DNA from: Plantago elongata
Taxonomy: Eukaryota; Streptophyta; Magnoliopsida; Lamiales; Plantaginaceae
Assembly (NCBI GenBank): GCA_036897095.1
Contig: JAYMSP010001073.1
Location: 1 to 36,614, forward strand
DNA: 36,614 nt
Direction: 5' to 3'
Made by a program: the position numbers and the translations under genes. Every line of letters starts with the position of its first letter. The stretch's first letter is position 1. The notes under the pieces were generated by a model. That model saw only the letters and a list, made by a program, of their open reading frames with translations, made no database searches and was not told the DNA's origin. Positions 1-11,290 of this stretch are shown here, piece after piece.

Positions 1-367
1 AAGAACGGAAGGAGAAGACGGAGAAGGCGATAAGAAGAAGAAAATAAGTCGGTTTGCTAACCGACTTTCCAGCATTTCCCCATTTTACCCCTTTACTTGG
101 TTCCTTCTGGCTTCCAAACGGCTCGTAAATAAAAATCCGAAAAATGCGAAATCGCTTCTCGGGCAATATATAAGTCGGACTAAAGCCATATAAAAATTAA
201 AATAAATCTTTTCTTTTTATTATTATTATTATTATTAATATAATATCAATTAGTAATAATAATAATGATACGAACTTAATAACTGAGGCGAACTAACATT
301 TATTAATTCGTCACGAACTATACCAAAAATATTATTAAAATATTCAACCTGAATCACGGTCATTACA
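1..367 (-). repeat. Gypsy LTR, 5' part (start at 367, runs off window)
   Basis: On the minus strand a long terminal repeat appears to begin at 367 with TGTAATGACC, directly after a purine-rich polypurine tract (AAGGGGGGAAAGA, 380-368). TG at the start of an LTR behind such a tract is the normal arrangement at the 3' end of a Ty3/gypsy element. The LTR continues to the left edge of the window, so its end and its target-site duplication cannot be seen. Positions 211-280 contain a TTA/ATT-rich simple repeat. No coding potential is visible in this stretch. Confidence 0.55.
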
Positions 368-960
368 TCTTTCCCCCCTTACAATAAGTTTCGTCCCTAA
401 ACTTGAAACAGATGTTCATACCACACTGAATTTTTGAAATTGGGGCAGTGTCGGGTACTAACGGAATTTTAATTCTATCTGTCGGTCAGGGGTACACCAG
501 GCAATTCCTCAGGGAACACGTCAGCAATGAAACCACTCATTTTCAACATTAGCAAATCGCCCTTAAGTTCTACCCCACATACGCATAAGACACACTCTCT
601 ACAGATATCATCACATATAACTTAGCAGGCACAAAGTTCACAGACGCCCCAAACTTCCGTGATATAAATGAATGAGACATGCCAGAATCAAACAACACAT
701 ATATCTAAAAAGGATTGCTCGAAATGGTACCGGTAATGACGTCATCACGATTAGGGCCATCCTCCTTGCTCAGTGAGAAAACCCATCCTTTGGCCTCATT
801 CTGGTTTTGGTTCTGTCCAGCAAGGGCACTAGGGACGGTTTACCTCTTTTTGGACAGTCTCGGAGAAGATGCTCGGGGCTACCGCAGTTATAACATCGTC
901 TAGTATTCCCAAAGCACTCCCCTATGATCCGAAACGTGAACACTTCTCTACGTGAATTGA
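368..960 (-). pseudogene. Ty3/gypsy Gag-protease relic with deleted pol
   Basis: Read on the minus strand, this stretch holds pieces of a plant gypsy polyprotein in the right order. A Gag zinc knuckle is at about 895-855 (CYNCGSPEHLLRDC, spacing CX2CX4HX4C), preceded by a degraded cysteine-rich piece (ECFGNTRR). A retropepsin active site follows at 689-681 (LFDSGMSHSFIS, triad D-S-G). Next is the segment that leads into reverse transcriptase, 530-481 (DVFPEELPGVPLTD). The reading then hits stops and within about 100 bp reaches a polypurine tract and LTR. Reverse transcriptase, RNase H and integrase are therefore missing, so the element is an internally deleted, non-functional copy. The zinc-finger and protease style fits the chromovirus/Tekay group, but that assignment is inference. 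Confidence 0.75.
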
Positions 961-1616
961 AATTCTTACCAACTGAAAAATCAAAACATGAAAAAATGTA
1001 CTACTAGATTGGATCAAAATATCAAATCATGTTATAATTATAAACCTTTATAGAGATCATGAGGCGGACAGTAGGAGTACGAGTAGGGGAGTACGAGTGG
1101 GAGTTATTATAGAATTGTTGGTCGTCGGTCCCTGTTGGAAAAGACGTAAATGTATTTGTCTAAATATTAATTAATTGTCAAATATGTGGACCTTATTTAT
1201 TTTATTAGTCCTACAGGTTGTGCTATTGTATTGCAATGCAATGGTGACCGCAAATGGTTCACGCACGCCAGTCATGGCAAAGACGTGCTCATATTTATTA
1301 TATCTTCTTAATAACTGGCTGGCACCAATTCATTTAATTTCATTTCATTTCATTAATTGTTTCTACCATCGTTTTCCATTTTCTGAAAAGCAAGTGAAGA
1401 GAATATTTTACCGGAACAATTAATGGGATAAATATATGGTATGAATTAGAAACCAAAACACTGGTTGTCTACTTTCTTGGTAGAGATGTATAACAGTGTC
1501 TCGGTAGTCTAGTAGGTGGACTTGGATATGTATGAATAAATATATAAATAATTGTATCCTCATATTATTTACTTCCTTCCTTTCACCAAGGAAGTAGTAG
1601 TAGTTACATATTTGAA
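961..1616. other. Intergenic / promoter side of MATE gene
   Basis: No gene is visible here. The sequence is AT-rich. It contains a short local repeat of GAGTACGAGT-like units near 1074-1100 and a TATA-like run TATATAAATA at 1541-1550, about 70 bp before the MATE start codon. The short ORFs at 1175-1423 (+) and 1420-1710 (-) show no family resemblance and are treated as chance. Confidence 0.5.
1541..1550 (+). promoter_or_regulatory. TATA-like box of the MATE gene
   Basis: TATATAAATA lies 67-76 bp upstream of the ATG at 1617, which would leave a leader of roughly 40 nt. The surrounding DNA is AT-rich, so a chance match is possible. Confidence 0.35.
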
Positions 1617-4019
1617 ATGGAAGCACCCCTGTTGGAAGGGCGGAGCCAGAGCGGAGTAGAGCTGATCGGAAAAGACGGCGACTACGTATCGGCGAAAGGA
1701 TTAAAAGCATGGTGGAAAATATTCTGCATAGAGTCGGTTAAGATTTGGAGAATTGGCGGACCTATTGCTTTCCAGATCCTTTGTCAGTTCGGGACCAACT
1801 CCGTTGCAACCATATTCGTCGGTCACCTTGGCGATGTCGAGCTTGATGCTTTCTCTATCGCCATCTCCGTCGTCGGAACCTTTGCTTTCGGCTTCTTGGT
1901 TAGTATTGCTTATTCATCATCTACTTTTCCCTTGGTCTCAATCTCAATTTTCTAAATTATCGATTCATTTCATCCGAATCTCAGTTTTATTGCTAAAATA
2001 GAAAGTTTATCTCTATCTAATTTACACAAATACTATATTTTTATTAGTTTCACTTAATATACTTTTTGGGCATGAAGATTAATGTGTAGTATAAATATTA
2101 AAGGATAAATGTAAATGGGATAAATGGGTTGTAAATATTGTGAAAAATGAAAATGTGACATTTAAAGCGGGATATGTGTAAATGAAATATGTGATATTTA
2201 TTGTAAGACAGGTGGAGTACTAGTAAGTTTGTTTAATTATCAACTGTACAAAAAAGTGTCAACTGTTCCTGCTCTGATGTTTAGCTTGTGATAAAATTTT
2301 CTGAAGATTTTGTGGCATGCATTCTGTAGCTTGGAATGGGGAGTGCTCTTGAAACACTTTGCGGGCAAGCGTTTGGTGCCGGACAAGTTCACATGCTTGG
2401 TGTCTACATGCAACGTTCCATGATCATATTATTCGCGACTTGTGTCCTGATGCTACCACTCTACCTATATGCTACGCCAATACTTAAGTTGGTTGGCCAA
2501 CCGGAGAGCATAGCAAAACCTGCTGGATTTTTCACACTTCTAACAATCCCACAACTATTCTCCCTTGCTGTTGCTTTTCCAACCCAAAAATTTCTTCAAG
2601 CGCAAAGCAAAGTCTCCGTACTAGCTTGGATAGCGGCTTTTGCTTTGATTGGACAAGTGTTTTGGTGTTGGCTTTTCATTAATGTTTTTGGGTGGGGATC
2701 ATTAGGTGCAGCCTTAGCATTTGATCTTACAAGTTGGATATCTTCAACAGCACAATTTGTTTATGTGGTTGTTTGGTGTAAAGACGGTTGGAAGGGATTC
2801 TCTTGGGATGCCTTTAAGGATATATGGGCCTTCGTGAGGCTGTCCCTTTCGTCAGCTGTCATGCTATGCCTTGAAATTTGGTACTTGATGAGCCTCATTA
2901 TCCTCACCGGCAATCTTGATGACGCTGTTATTGCAGTTGGTTCTCTTTCTATTTGGTGAGCCAGCTGCCTTTCTATGCATCCATCTTGGTTATTGCATTT
3001 TAGAGTTGGTGTTTACTCTCTTACCGTCTATCTTGCACTTGCAGCATGAATGTTGATGGATGGGAAACCATGGTGTTCATAGGGATCAATGCTGCCATTG
3101 GGTAATTAAAGTTTTCGCTTAATTTCAAGACTTGATATAAATATATGCTCCCATGTTTGTAGGAATATGTTGTTCTATAACACACGATTTATGTTAGTGC
3201 AGGGTTAGAGTCTCGAATGAGTTAGGACTAGGACATCCAAGGGCAGCCAAGTATTCAGTTTATGTGACATTGTTTCTTTCACTGCTGATTGGGATACTAT
3301 GCATGATTGTTATTCTTGCCACAAGGAATCAGTTCGCAATCATTTTCACGGATAGCAAACCGATGCAAGAGGCTGTGGCTCATCTGTCAATTCTTCTTGG
3401 TGTTACAATGCTTCTCAATAGTATCCAACCAGTTATATCAGGTATATACAGTAGTTGCAAATTTATCAAGGCTAGCTTTAAGTTTTAGCAATATTCACAA
3501 TTTTATCTATATACTGATCCAGCTGGTATTTTATAACCATTACAATGAAAATGAAACAGGGGTGGCCATCGGAGGAGGATGGCAAGCTCTAGTAGCGTAT
3601 ATCAACTTGGCTTGTTACTACCTTTTTGGCTTGCCTCTAGGATATGTTCTTGGTTATGTAGCTAATTTTGGAGTGATGGTAAGTACATACTACATACTAT
3701 TATGATTTTCGCGAAGTTGCAAGTGATAGTCGCGAAATTTGTTGATTTTTGCAGGGTATTTGGGGTGGCATGATAGTCGGGATAGCCTTGCAGACAGTGT
3801 TACTTGCGCTAGTACTTTACAAAACCAACTGGAACAAAGAGGTGACTGATCCAGTTACCATGACTTGGATGCATTCTGTTATATGTATATTTTCGTCAAG
3901 AAATCAAGAAACTTTGTTATGTTTTCCAGGCGGAGAAGACCACTGAACGCATGAGAAAGTGGGGAGGACAGGATATCAGGAAGCAATCAAATGATCAACT
4001 ATATGGTGCAAGTGCCTAA
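1617..4019 (+). CDS. MATE efflux transporter (DETOXIFICATION type), 7 exons
   Basis: Multi-antimicrobial extrusion transporter of the plant DETOXIFICATION family, closest in feel to the DTX27-35 group. Such proteins sit in the plasma membrane or tonoplast and exchange organic cations or flavonoids for protons. Exons read from splice signals: 1617-1898, 2330-2955, 3045-3101, 3203-3441, 3560-3678, 3755-3841 and 3930-4019. All introns are GT-AG and the phases join cleanly, giving 499 residues, normal for the family, with about 12 hydrophobic segments. Family signatures are ETLCGQAFGAGQ (from residue 102), RVSNELG (residues 324-330) and QPVISGVAIGGGWQ. The N-terminus carries the usual PLLEG stretch and the C-terminus a basic KWGGQDIRKQ tail. 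The start is the first in-frame ATG before the conserved core. The gene looks intact; the substrate cannot be told. Confidence 0.92.
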
Positions 4020-4176
4020 ATGACAGTTTCTTCTATGCTAGGCTTACATGTAGGGAGCCACTGCACACGAACTATATGGTGCGATGATAATAAACTTCCA
4101 GTCAAGTTTCAAGTAGATTATCGCATCTTGAATTACCTTTGCAGGAGTGAAATGTAATGTAATGTACATTTAATCT

Positions 4177-4296
4177 GAGGCCGTTTGGCATATAACTAGA
4201 GGTCTGTTAAAGTTCAGATCTTGTTAAACTCCGATTTACTCACAAGAACAACTGCATTAAAAAGAGTTCTGTTAAAACTGAATGCCAAACAATACA
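4177..4296. mobile_element. Short MITE with GTTTGGCA inverted ends
   Basis: About 120 bp bounded by GAGGCCGTTTGGCAT on the left and, read on the minus strand, GTATTGTTTGGCATT on the right. The inner parts also pair (CTGTTAAA against TTTTAACAG). Short terminal inverted repeats rich in GTTTGGCA are common in plant hAT and Harbinger MITEs. I could not fix a target-site duplication, so the superfamily is open. Confidence 0.45.
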
Positions 4297-4320
4297 TCGG
4301 TTAGCCTTGTGAGCACGATA

Positions 4321-4395
4321 TTTTTTTTTAAACGGCTAAAAGTTGACTTAAATCCCTGACCTAGCTGCACTTCGTTGTCCTTGTGGGCACGATAT
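4321..4395 (-). repeat. SINE-like fragment, copy 1 (truncated)
   Basis: A T-run followed by AAACGGCTAAAAGTTGAC and CTTCGTTGTCC, the same order of words as the longer copy at 7781-7866. Read on the minus strand the element would end in an A-run. The part that carries the tRNA-like A box in the other copy is missing here. Confidence 0.45.
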
Positions 4396-5420
4396 TGGTG
4401 CTGTCAGAAGATGGTGTTCGCCTAATCTTCGAAAATTTATCAAGAAAGTTAACTTTATCGCAAGCTTATTTGACAGTTGAAATAGACAATTTGCTAGTTT
4501 CCCAACTAATAGTTGTGATTTACCTGACCAATTTGTAAACTAATTATCTTTGAGATCTTGTTATATTATCATGAATGCAGTATTTCAAATTCAATACTCT
4601 TGAGAAAATATGGGTGCAAATGGACACTAACATGTAAAATGATTTCTAAAACTCACTTCAATGCGATTTTATCTCATATAGCACTCAAATTGCACAAATG
4701 ATCAAAACACCGAGATGTTTAGATAGCGTTTAAAATCAAGAGAATCACTATAAAATATACGTTTTTAATTAAGTTAACGGGATTATGATGGGCTGCCAAA
4801 CACTCCTCAATATTTACCACATTAAAGTAGATATGGCGACTGTTGTTAGACGGTCGGACCTAGTAGAATCCGAACTCGACTCATTAACAAAAACGAGTAA
4901 AACTATAAGTTCAAGTAACTTGTAACGAGCTCAAGCTCAATTGAACTAGAATATACAACAAACTTTATTTATTAAAAATATTAAAAATAAGTATGATAAG
5001 CTCGTGCCTTATAGGGCGAGTTGAGCCCATTAAGTCTGGCAATTGGACAATTAAATAGCTAGCATATTGGATTGAGTCCACATGTATTGACCATATATAG
5101 ACTTGAATGGTAGATAACAGACAATGATGCCTTCTAAGATTCAGAAACTTTTATGCATTATATATATGTATATTGCTTGTAAGATTCAGCAAAGCAAAAT
5201 TGTTATCAACCTATTGTTTCACAAGAATTAAACAAAATGATCATTCTTACAACTTACAAGCAAGGGAAGCGTTACACACTTCTGTTCTGTCCCATTCTTC
5301 ATCCATTAAATACTAGTAGCAATTTCAGGTTCAAAATTGTATCACCTGTTATCTTGATTCTTGACCAAAGGATCCAATTTCTGCAACCAACAGAGTAAAC
5401 AAAAGCATCAAAACCCAAAT

Positions 5421-6617
5421 ATGAAGGCTAAGATGAGAAAATTGTTTGCGTTCAACGGTATGGTAACATCATTTTGCTACCTCCCTCATGTTTGCATCTA
5501 ATTACTATTGCATCTCTTGATTTTGAGATTTCTTTCCTGATTATACGGCATTGCAGTTACTCAAGTGGAGGAGCCAAACACACCGACTATGGACCTGCGG
5601 GAAGAGTATGCTAATACATTTCGAACCGAATCCTATACAGAATTCTGGACACATGTTCTTGCCCTGAACAAAGGTAACCTTTCTACCCACAGGAGCGTTT
5701 GTTCCACTTCAGCAGCCCGCCTCCCTTCCTATCGCCTCTTTGCGGAGCACCTTCTGGATCCGGACCAATTCACAGTAGAACGGATCTTGGATTTAAACCG
5801 AATGCCCACAGAGATTATGTCCTTGCTGCTTGACTACTTCTCTTGTACATCAGATGCATCTAGCTTATGTGGGTTACTGCTCAAAGACATAGACAGTACA
5901 CGAGCATGGCAAAAGTCGCTAAAGGCATCTTTGGGTTCGTCGACGAAGGTGTCCTCTTCTCCAAAACTGCCTACTGCATTGACCCCAGTGACCATATTCT
6001 CCAAAACTAATAACCCATTTTGCCCACATGGGCCATCTCTAAACAGCTTCCAAACGGTCCAACTTAGCTGCAATAACTTGCTGAAGGGGCTTGAGCTGCG
6101 TCGTGACAAGATAAGGTCCAAAGTTCGGAAACTGAACAAGTTAAGATGTAGCTCCGCTGTTTTTCTTGTCGCTGCTACGGCTTCTCTAACTGTCATAGTA
6201 GCCAGTCATGCTTTTGTACTGTTGGTGGCTGCTCCTGGCATAATGACGGCTACCCTTGATCTGATTTCAACAAAAAAGCTAGCTAAATGGATGGCTCAGT
6301 TAGACGCAGCAGCAAAGGGTACATATATACTTATCCGGGACTTGGACACAATAAGCCGGCTAGTAGCTCGTCTAAATAATGAATTGGAACACATGGAAGC
6401 TCTGATGCAGTTGCAGCTAGAAAGAGGTGTTGATCGGCTCCTAAGCAACGGAGAAGTGGCTTGCCAGATACAAAAGAATGACCAAAGCTTCAGTGAACAA
6501 CTTGATGAGTTGGAAGAGCTATTATACCTGTGCTTGATGACCATAAACAGAGCAAGAAACCTTGTAATAAAAGAAGTATTAAATTCAGGTAATCCCCCCA
6601 TGATTTCCAATAATTAG
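5421..6617 (+). CDS. UPF0496 (At3g19330-like) membrane protein, 2 exons
   Basis: Member of the plant UPF0496 / DUF677 family, resembling Arabidopsis At3g19330; molecular function is unknown. I place a 37-nt first exon at 5421-5457 (MKAKMRKLFAFN) and a second exon at 5557-6617, joined across a GT-AG intron whose phase continues into TQVEEPNTPTMDL. The product has 365 residues. Starting inside exon 2 would have no ATG before the conserved LREEYANTFRTESYTEFW block, which favours the spliced start. A hydrophobic stretch near residues 210-240 probably forms a membrane hairpin, and the C-terminal part is helical and coiled-coil-like (LARLNNELEHMEAL). The last codons overlap a possible donor (TTCAGGTAATC, about 6585-6595), so a further 3' exon cannot be excluded. 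It converges with the gene at 6996-7379. Confidence 0.8.
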
Positions 6618-6995
6618 CCTGATAATTCTTCACAGGCATATTCAAGTCACCCTGTTAACTGTTAAGTAGTATTTCAATTGTTAAAAAACGCCTTTCATCA
6701 ACTATACCCAACCCAAGACATACCTTCACCACTATTGTCTGCATTATTAGCTAGTTTATAAGTTCGACAATCTTATACTTGAACGTTAACTACGAATTAA
6801 TCTCAAACCTTAATATTAAAAATCTTCAATTGAACTATACACCGATTTCCCATCCAAAATGACCAATGGAATTAAACTAAGTAATCAAACACCAAGTAAA
6901 TTACAAAAACTCAAAGCGTCATACATCAAACACATGACGTGCAACATTTAACAATCCAAGATTTGTAACAAAAATGTGAAAAGTGAGAAACCCAA
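6618..6995. other. Convergent intergenic spacer
   Basis: About 380 bp between two convergent genes. It should hold both 3' UTRs. No repeat, RNA gene or ORF with family resemblance was seen. Confidence 0.5.
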
Positions 6996-7379
6996 TTACA
7001 TAATACAAACATAAACACCTAGAACAATGAGGGAAGTACCAAAGAAGGCCAAACCATGACGAGTTTGTTCTCCGAGAATGGAACCGAAAACAGCAGTAGC
7101 AGCAAAAGTGGTGGCATTGGTGACAGGAACAGCCAAAGAAATGGGCGTGTCACTCAAAATGGCGAAGAAAGTGGCTGAAGCTGTAAGATTTATGAGTAAA
7201 GGCAAAGTGTATTGCCAGATCAACACAAGCTTAATCCATTTCTTGATGTGGGACGTGTTTGGTTGAGGCGTCTGTTTGAGGGCATCATCCCAAATCAAGG
7301 CGCCTTTGCGCATGAGTGCATTTGTGGCTCCCCAAACAAGGCCTACTGCCACCATCTTCTGCACGTCTCCTCCGATCAT
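6996..7379 (-). CDS. TMEM234-like (UPF0546) membrane protein
   Basis: Single-exon ORF of 127 residues matching the eukaryotic transmembrane protein 234 family, which belongs to the drug/metabolite transporter (EamA-like) fold. Function in plants is not established. Visible family features are GLVWGATNALMRKGA near the N-terminus (residues 13-27), the central WQYTLPLLINLTASATFF helix, SLAVPVTNATTFAATAVFG and a final hydrophobic helix ending GVYVCIM. Four membrane segments fit the usual topology and the length is normal. The ATG at 7379 precedes MIGGDVQKM and is the first one available. No damage is seen. Confidence 0.85.
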   Translation of the reverse strand: MIGGDVQKMVAVGLVWGATNALMRKGALIWDDALKQTPQPNTSHIKKWIKLVLIWQYTLPLLINLTASATFFAILSDTPISLAVPVTNATTFAATAVFGSILGEQTRHGLAFFGTSLIVLGVYVCIM

Positions 7380-7995
7380 GTTGGAACAAAATTGACTTTC
7401 AAGGTAGAATTTCTGTTCACTGGTTAAAAATTAGAATTGTTATGTGGCTTTATAATTGGGCTATGGTTGGGGATACATATAAGTGGGCTTGGTATTGGGC
7501 TATGCCAAATTTCACCGGATATGATTGGAATCAATACGGGTCGGTAACGTGTTGAATATTTTTTATAAAAAATTATCGCTATATTATTTGTATTTTATGA
7601 TACAATAAAAACTTGTATATCGTCATACTAAATATACATTTTTAGGTGTGAAAAATGTATAATTTACCTATAATACAGTTTCAGGTCGTTTTTTGTAAAC
7701 ATTTCATTTTCCCAGATCGTTTTTTACAATTTTCTCCACAATTGGGCCTCTAGTGCGAATTTACTTGATATGATTTTATTTTTTTAAACGGTAAAGTTGA
7801 CTCAAACTCCCGACTTAGTGAATGGAGATGAACCGTCTTACCAACTGAGTTATGCTTCGTTGTCATTTCACCATATATGACAACTGATTATCTCAGCCTG
7901 TTAGTCCATCTCCTTTGCTCTTTGTTTCTCTTTCTATGTTTCGTTTAAAAAATTATCTTAGCCTGATCGCTCCGCAACCGATTTCGACTGTTCAA
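7380..7995. other. Intergenic, promoter side of TMEM234-like gene
   Basis: AT-rich upstream DNA of the minus-strand gene, followed by a SINE-like copy (7781-7866). The ORFs crossing 7212-7555 are shadows or chance. No other gene is visible. Confidence 0.45.
7781..7866 (-). repeat. tRNA-derived SINE-like element, copy 2
   Basis: Read on the minus strand this has a tRNA-like A box (ATAACTCAGTTGGTAAGACG), then a B-box-like word (GGAGTTTGAGTCAAC) about 35 bp downstream, and ends in AAA-rich sequence. That is the layout of a polymerase III SINE head. It shares its 3' words with the fragment at 4321-4395. The exact ends and duplication are not resolved. Confidence 0.55.
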
Positions 7996-8001
7996 TGTGG
8001 A

Positions 8002-8646
8002 TAGGATTGTTCAATAGTCCAAAGTCAGATCTGAATCGGTCCGAAACCGGTATATATGAATTGGGCAAACTGAAAATCGATCCGGTAAGAGTCCGGTCTA
8101 GACCGCACCGGATCATCCGGTTTGGTTTCGAATTTATACTGTATGAATTGTATTTGTATGTTCATTTCTTTTCTAAAATTAAATTTTACTTTTCTCCTTA
8201 CATTTAACTAGTACCTAGTAACTAGTATTTGTCAAACAAAGTAATTAATGTACAATGTACAACACTAATTAATAACTATCTAAAGTATCAGTTAGTCCCA
8301 CAAAACATATAAATCATCCAAAAATTATAAAGAAGGTGTAGAGAATAGGACGATTTTAGGTTACTACTTAAAAAAAAAAAACAAATGACAAAGATTAGTG
8401 TACATTTTTTTCTCCAAAAAAGTCATTATTATATATATTAAGGAGAAAACACTAAAATATTAAATACGATTTATCCGGTCTAGGGCTGGATTATTCCGGC
8501 TTTTAACCGGAACCAAATCAGAAAACGAAATTTGCAATTTGTATGACTCGGAAACCAATCCGGAAAATCCGATCTTGGACCTAACCGGATTTTACGGATT
8601 GGGTTCGGTCCATTTTCTGGTCCGAACCGGATTTTGAACACCCCTA
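8002..8646. mobile_element. Non-autonomous hAT-like element (CCGGTT-rich)
   Basis: About 645 bp with inverted ends: TAGGATTGTTCAA on the left and, on the minus strand, TAGGGGTGTTCAA on the right. Both sub-terminal regions are rich in CCGGTT / AACCGG words. The flanks AATGTGGA (7994-8001) and ATTGTGGG (8647-8654) match at 6 of 8 positions, consistent with an old 8-bp hAT target-site duplication. There is no transposase, and the short ORFs inside are chance. Confidence 0.5.
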
Positions 8647-8936
8647 ATTGTGGGCAGTATAAAGGGGGAACAGTTGTTCCCACATCCCTCACTCGGTCCT
8701 TGAGCGACTGAGTGAGGAGCCGTTTGGGGTTGGGCCCCATTTTGGCCTAGATCAGGACCTAACACGTATTTTTGCATTTTTTTGTAATTAAAATAAAAAG
8801 AAATTATAACAACGAACATATTTTTTTGAGATTTATAAACAAACACCAATCTTCATATGTTTCTCCACACCTCAAATTCCCCCATTCTTTCTCACTTTTA
8901 AATTCAAAACACTTTTAAATTTTTTCAAATATAACT

Positions 8937-10311
8937 TTGCCAACTAAAATGTCTTCTTCGTCACATCACCGTGATGATGAACCATTGTCCCCGAGGATCG
9001 TAGAAGGCTTGGAATCTAACTTTTCAAATATAAACCCTTTTGACGGTGGTTCAACGAGTTCCAAAATGGCAATGCCATATCTGAACATTGCATTGCCTCA
9101 CTTCCTTCAGCCACCTCCACCGCCGCCGTCGGTGAAGCACACGTACGTACATTAACCGAAAACATGAGAAGTATCATGACGAAATGGTGGACGACTATTT
9201 CTCCGAAAATGTACCTACACGCCAAAGCAATTCCGCTAGAGGTTTAGAATGACAAGGCCACTGTTTTTGTAGTTCGTGGAGGTCATCTCCAACTACGATC
9301 TAACATACTTTAGAGCAGGTCCATATGCTACCGGTCGTCAAGATCTTTCCAACTTCCAGAAGTGCACATTGGCAATGAGGATGTTTGCATATGGTGTAGT
9401 CGCGGATGCTGTCGACGAATACACAAGGTGTTGTGAAACTTCAGTTTTTCATGTCATTAAACAAGTTTTGAGATTCTATCCTTGTGGTTTTCGGTCCAAC
9501 ATACATGCGGAAGGCCACTAAGACGACATCAAGGAACTTCTCGCAATCAATGCCGGAAGAGGCTTTTCGGGAATGCTTGGATCAATCGATTGTTTGCATT
9601 GGGAATGGAAGAGCTGCCCTTTGGCATGGAAAGGCCAATTCCAACGAAAGGGTGGTAAGCTGACGCTTGTGCTAGAAGTTGTCGCTTCACACGACACATG
9701 GATTTGACACTCTTTCTTTGGAGTTTTTGGTACGTTCAAAGATCTCACCGTCATTGGACGTTCACCAATGTTCGATGACCTTCTCAATTGAGTTGTGCCT
9801 CCAGTAAACTTCAAAGTTAACAGTCATGGATACAATATGGGGTACTATCTTACTGATGGGATTTATCTGCCATGGGAGACATTTGTCAAGTCTATCAAAT
9901 TCGATTACTCACAAAGAGTCCAAGTCTGCTCATAAGTAAGAGGTTGTTAGAAAAGATGTTGAGCGGGCATTCAATTGTCTTCAGTCACTATACATCATCA
10001 TCTGAAACCCAACTTTGGCCCATAGATCCCACTGCTTCCTAAGATCATGAATGCATGTATCTGTCAGCATAACATGATCATGAAAGACATACTTATCTCC
10101 GGGTCAAAACGTACGAGAAATATATCAAGGAATTCAACAAAGACACCTTGCTTGAAATGGAGGAGGACATGTACGGTATTTACTTTACAAGACGTCCTTT
10201 GGTAATCAACTCCATCGAAGTATATATGACAAACATGCAAGTTATGCACAACAAACTCACACACTTTGCACTGCATAAGGATTTGATCGAGCATTGGAGG
10301 AGGATCACTTG
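8937..10311 (+). pseudogene. Dead Pong-like PIF/Harbinger transposase
   Basis: The three forward frames together read as a plant Pong-type Harbinger transposase, broken by several stops and frameshifts. Recognisable blocks in order are ATGRQDLSNFQKCTLAMRMF (about 9328-9387), GMLGSIDCLHWEWK with the first catalytic Asp at 9588-9590, [16 protein letters not shown] (about 9830-9877), and DVERAFNCLQS with the catalytic Glu at 9961-9963. Stops interrupt after HAEGH (9519-9521) and elsewhere. The second Asp region reads FFGVFGTFKDL instead of the usual GSNND type and may be lost. The tail (EKYIKEFNKDTLLEMEEDM) still reads openly. I could not define terminal inverted repeats. It belongs to a different clade from the element at 26-31 kb. 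Confidence 0.8.
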
Positions 10312-10930
10312 ACTTATGTTTATTGTACTCATTGTTTGTTCTTTTGCTTTCTGTTGTACTCTTTCATACTCATATTTTTGTACTGTTTTACTTTTCTCGT
10401 TCGAATTCTAAAAAAACGTCTTCTTTCTCTCCTACTTTTCAATATTCGTATTAATATAACTATAAACAAAAATAGCAAATAAAAATTACTCACGATCGTC
10501 ATCATAGTATGTGACGGGCAGTCGCGAGCAGCGGTTGTCGAGCAACCAATGTTCCACGACCGAAAAAAACTATCACCATAGTGAGTAGTCTAAAGTGTCT
10601 CACATCCGACCTAGTATCAATTATAATAGGCTTGTGATAAGAAGTTGTATTAGGGAGGTTCCTAATAGTAGCCCTAGAAAATCTCCTAATCCAGACAAGC
10701 CCTATCAAAGTCTTTCACTAATATAACACCATTAAAATGCCTATTATACTAAGTATAATTATTGATACAATGACCAAGGCCTGAAAGGCCACAATCAAAA
10801 AGACAACTAGCAAATTCATAAATTTTTATTGCTCTTAAGTTTTATATCATTTCACCAACAATTATCCAGGCATATTTAATTCCAGTGCTAAATTTTCTAA
10901 AATGATTGCATACGTGAGCTTGTTTGGTGT
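10312..10930. other. Unassigned intergenic DNA
   Basis: No gene is visible. Positions 10600-10720 read like degraded repeat sequence (CACATCCGACCTAGTATC and so on), but I cannot assign it to a family. The ORFs at 10294-10482 (+) and 10502-10708 (-) have no recognisable features. Confidence 0.4.
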
Positions 10931-10939
10931 GATCAGGGT

Positions 10940-11290
10940 TGTTATACATAGCCGAGCTCTATGGGGAGTTGTTGTCTTGGCTCCATATTGCTCATGTTAA
11001 AGATTATGTCAGTGGCCTCCTCAAGGGTTACATCCACCCTGGCAACATCCAACAAGATCCAATAACTCCTAACCTGAGGAATGCTAGTGTTTAGGGTTAT
11101 TAATACCCTATTTGAATAGCCTAAAGTCAAGACAATCTCTATAACTCTAACATAGCTCATCCTCGTGTCCATTACAAATGTGATCAACGATCTATGCTAC
11201 CTTACATAACCCCAAAGGGCCCCTAGCAACTCATCCCTAGCTAGCGCCTCCCTTAACATTCCAAACCAAAATCTTCAGCAGATTGGCATT
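10940..11290 (-). pseudogene. LINE (L1-type) endonuclease fragment, degraded
   Basis: Read on the minus strand, KILVWNVKGG (about 11275-11246) resembles the start of the plant L1 endonuclease domain (KILxWNxRG). It is followed after a frame change by LGALWGYVR, SLITFVMDTRMS and VLTLGYSNRV. These sit where LINEs carry the LSAL-type helix, the VVALVETHMG block and LGYSG. Stops and frame changes show it is dead. Only the first third of the endonuclease is recognisable and no reverse transcriptase is present. The call rests on remembered family consensus and is tentative. Confidence 0.5.

Larger units (their letters stand above)
4020..5420. other. Intergenic with transposon scraps
   Basis: MATE 3' flank, then repeat debris. 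A small inverted-repeat MITE lies at about 4177-4296 and a SINE-like fragment at 4321-4395. The stretch at about 4850-5060 contains alternating GAGCTC/CTCAAG motifs resembling the element at 33554-34097, but no flanking duplication is evident. From 5100 to 5420 there is AT-rich DNA that is probably the promoter and leader of the UPF0496 gene. No gene is visible. Confidence 0.5.

Noticed and set aside
4850..5060. Complete hAT-like element similar to 33554-34097
   Set aside because: Shared GAGCTC/CTCAAG words but no inverted ends or duplication could be placed, so only a fragment is noted.
7781..7866. Possible tRNA gene (TCAGTTGGTAAGAC)
   Set aside because: Only the D-arm region resembles a tRNA; anticodon and acceptor stems do not fold and a related fragment occurs at 4321.
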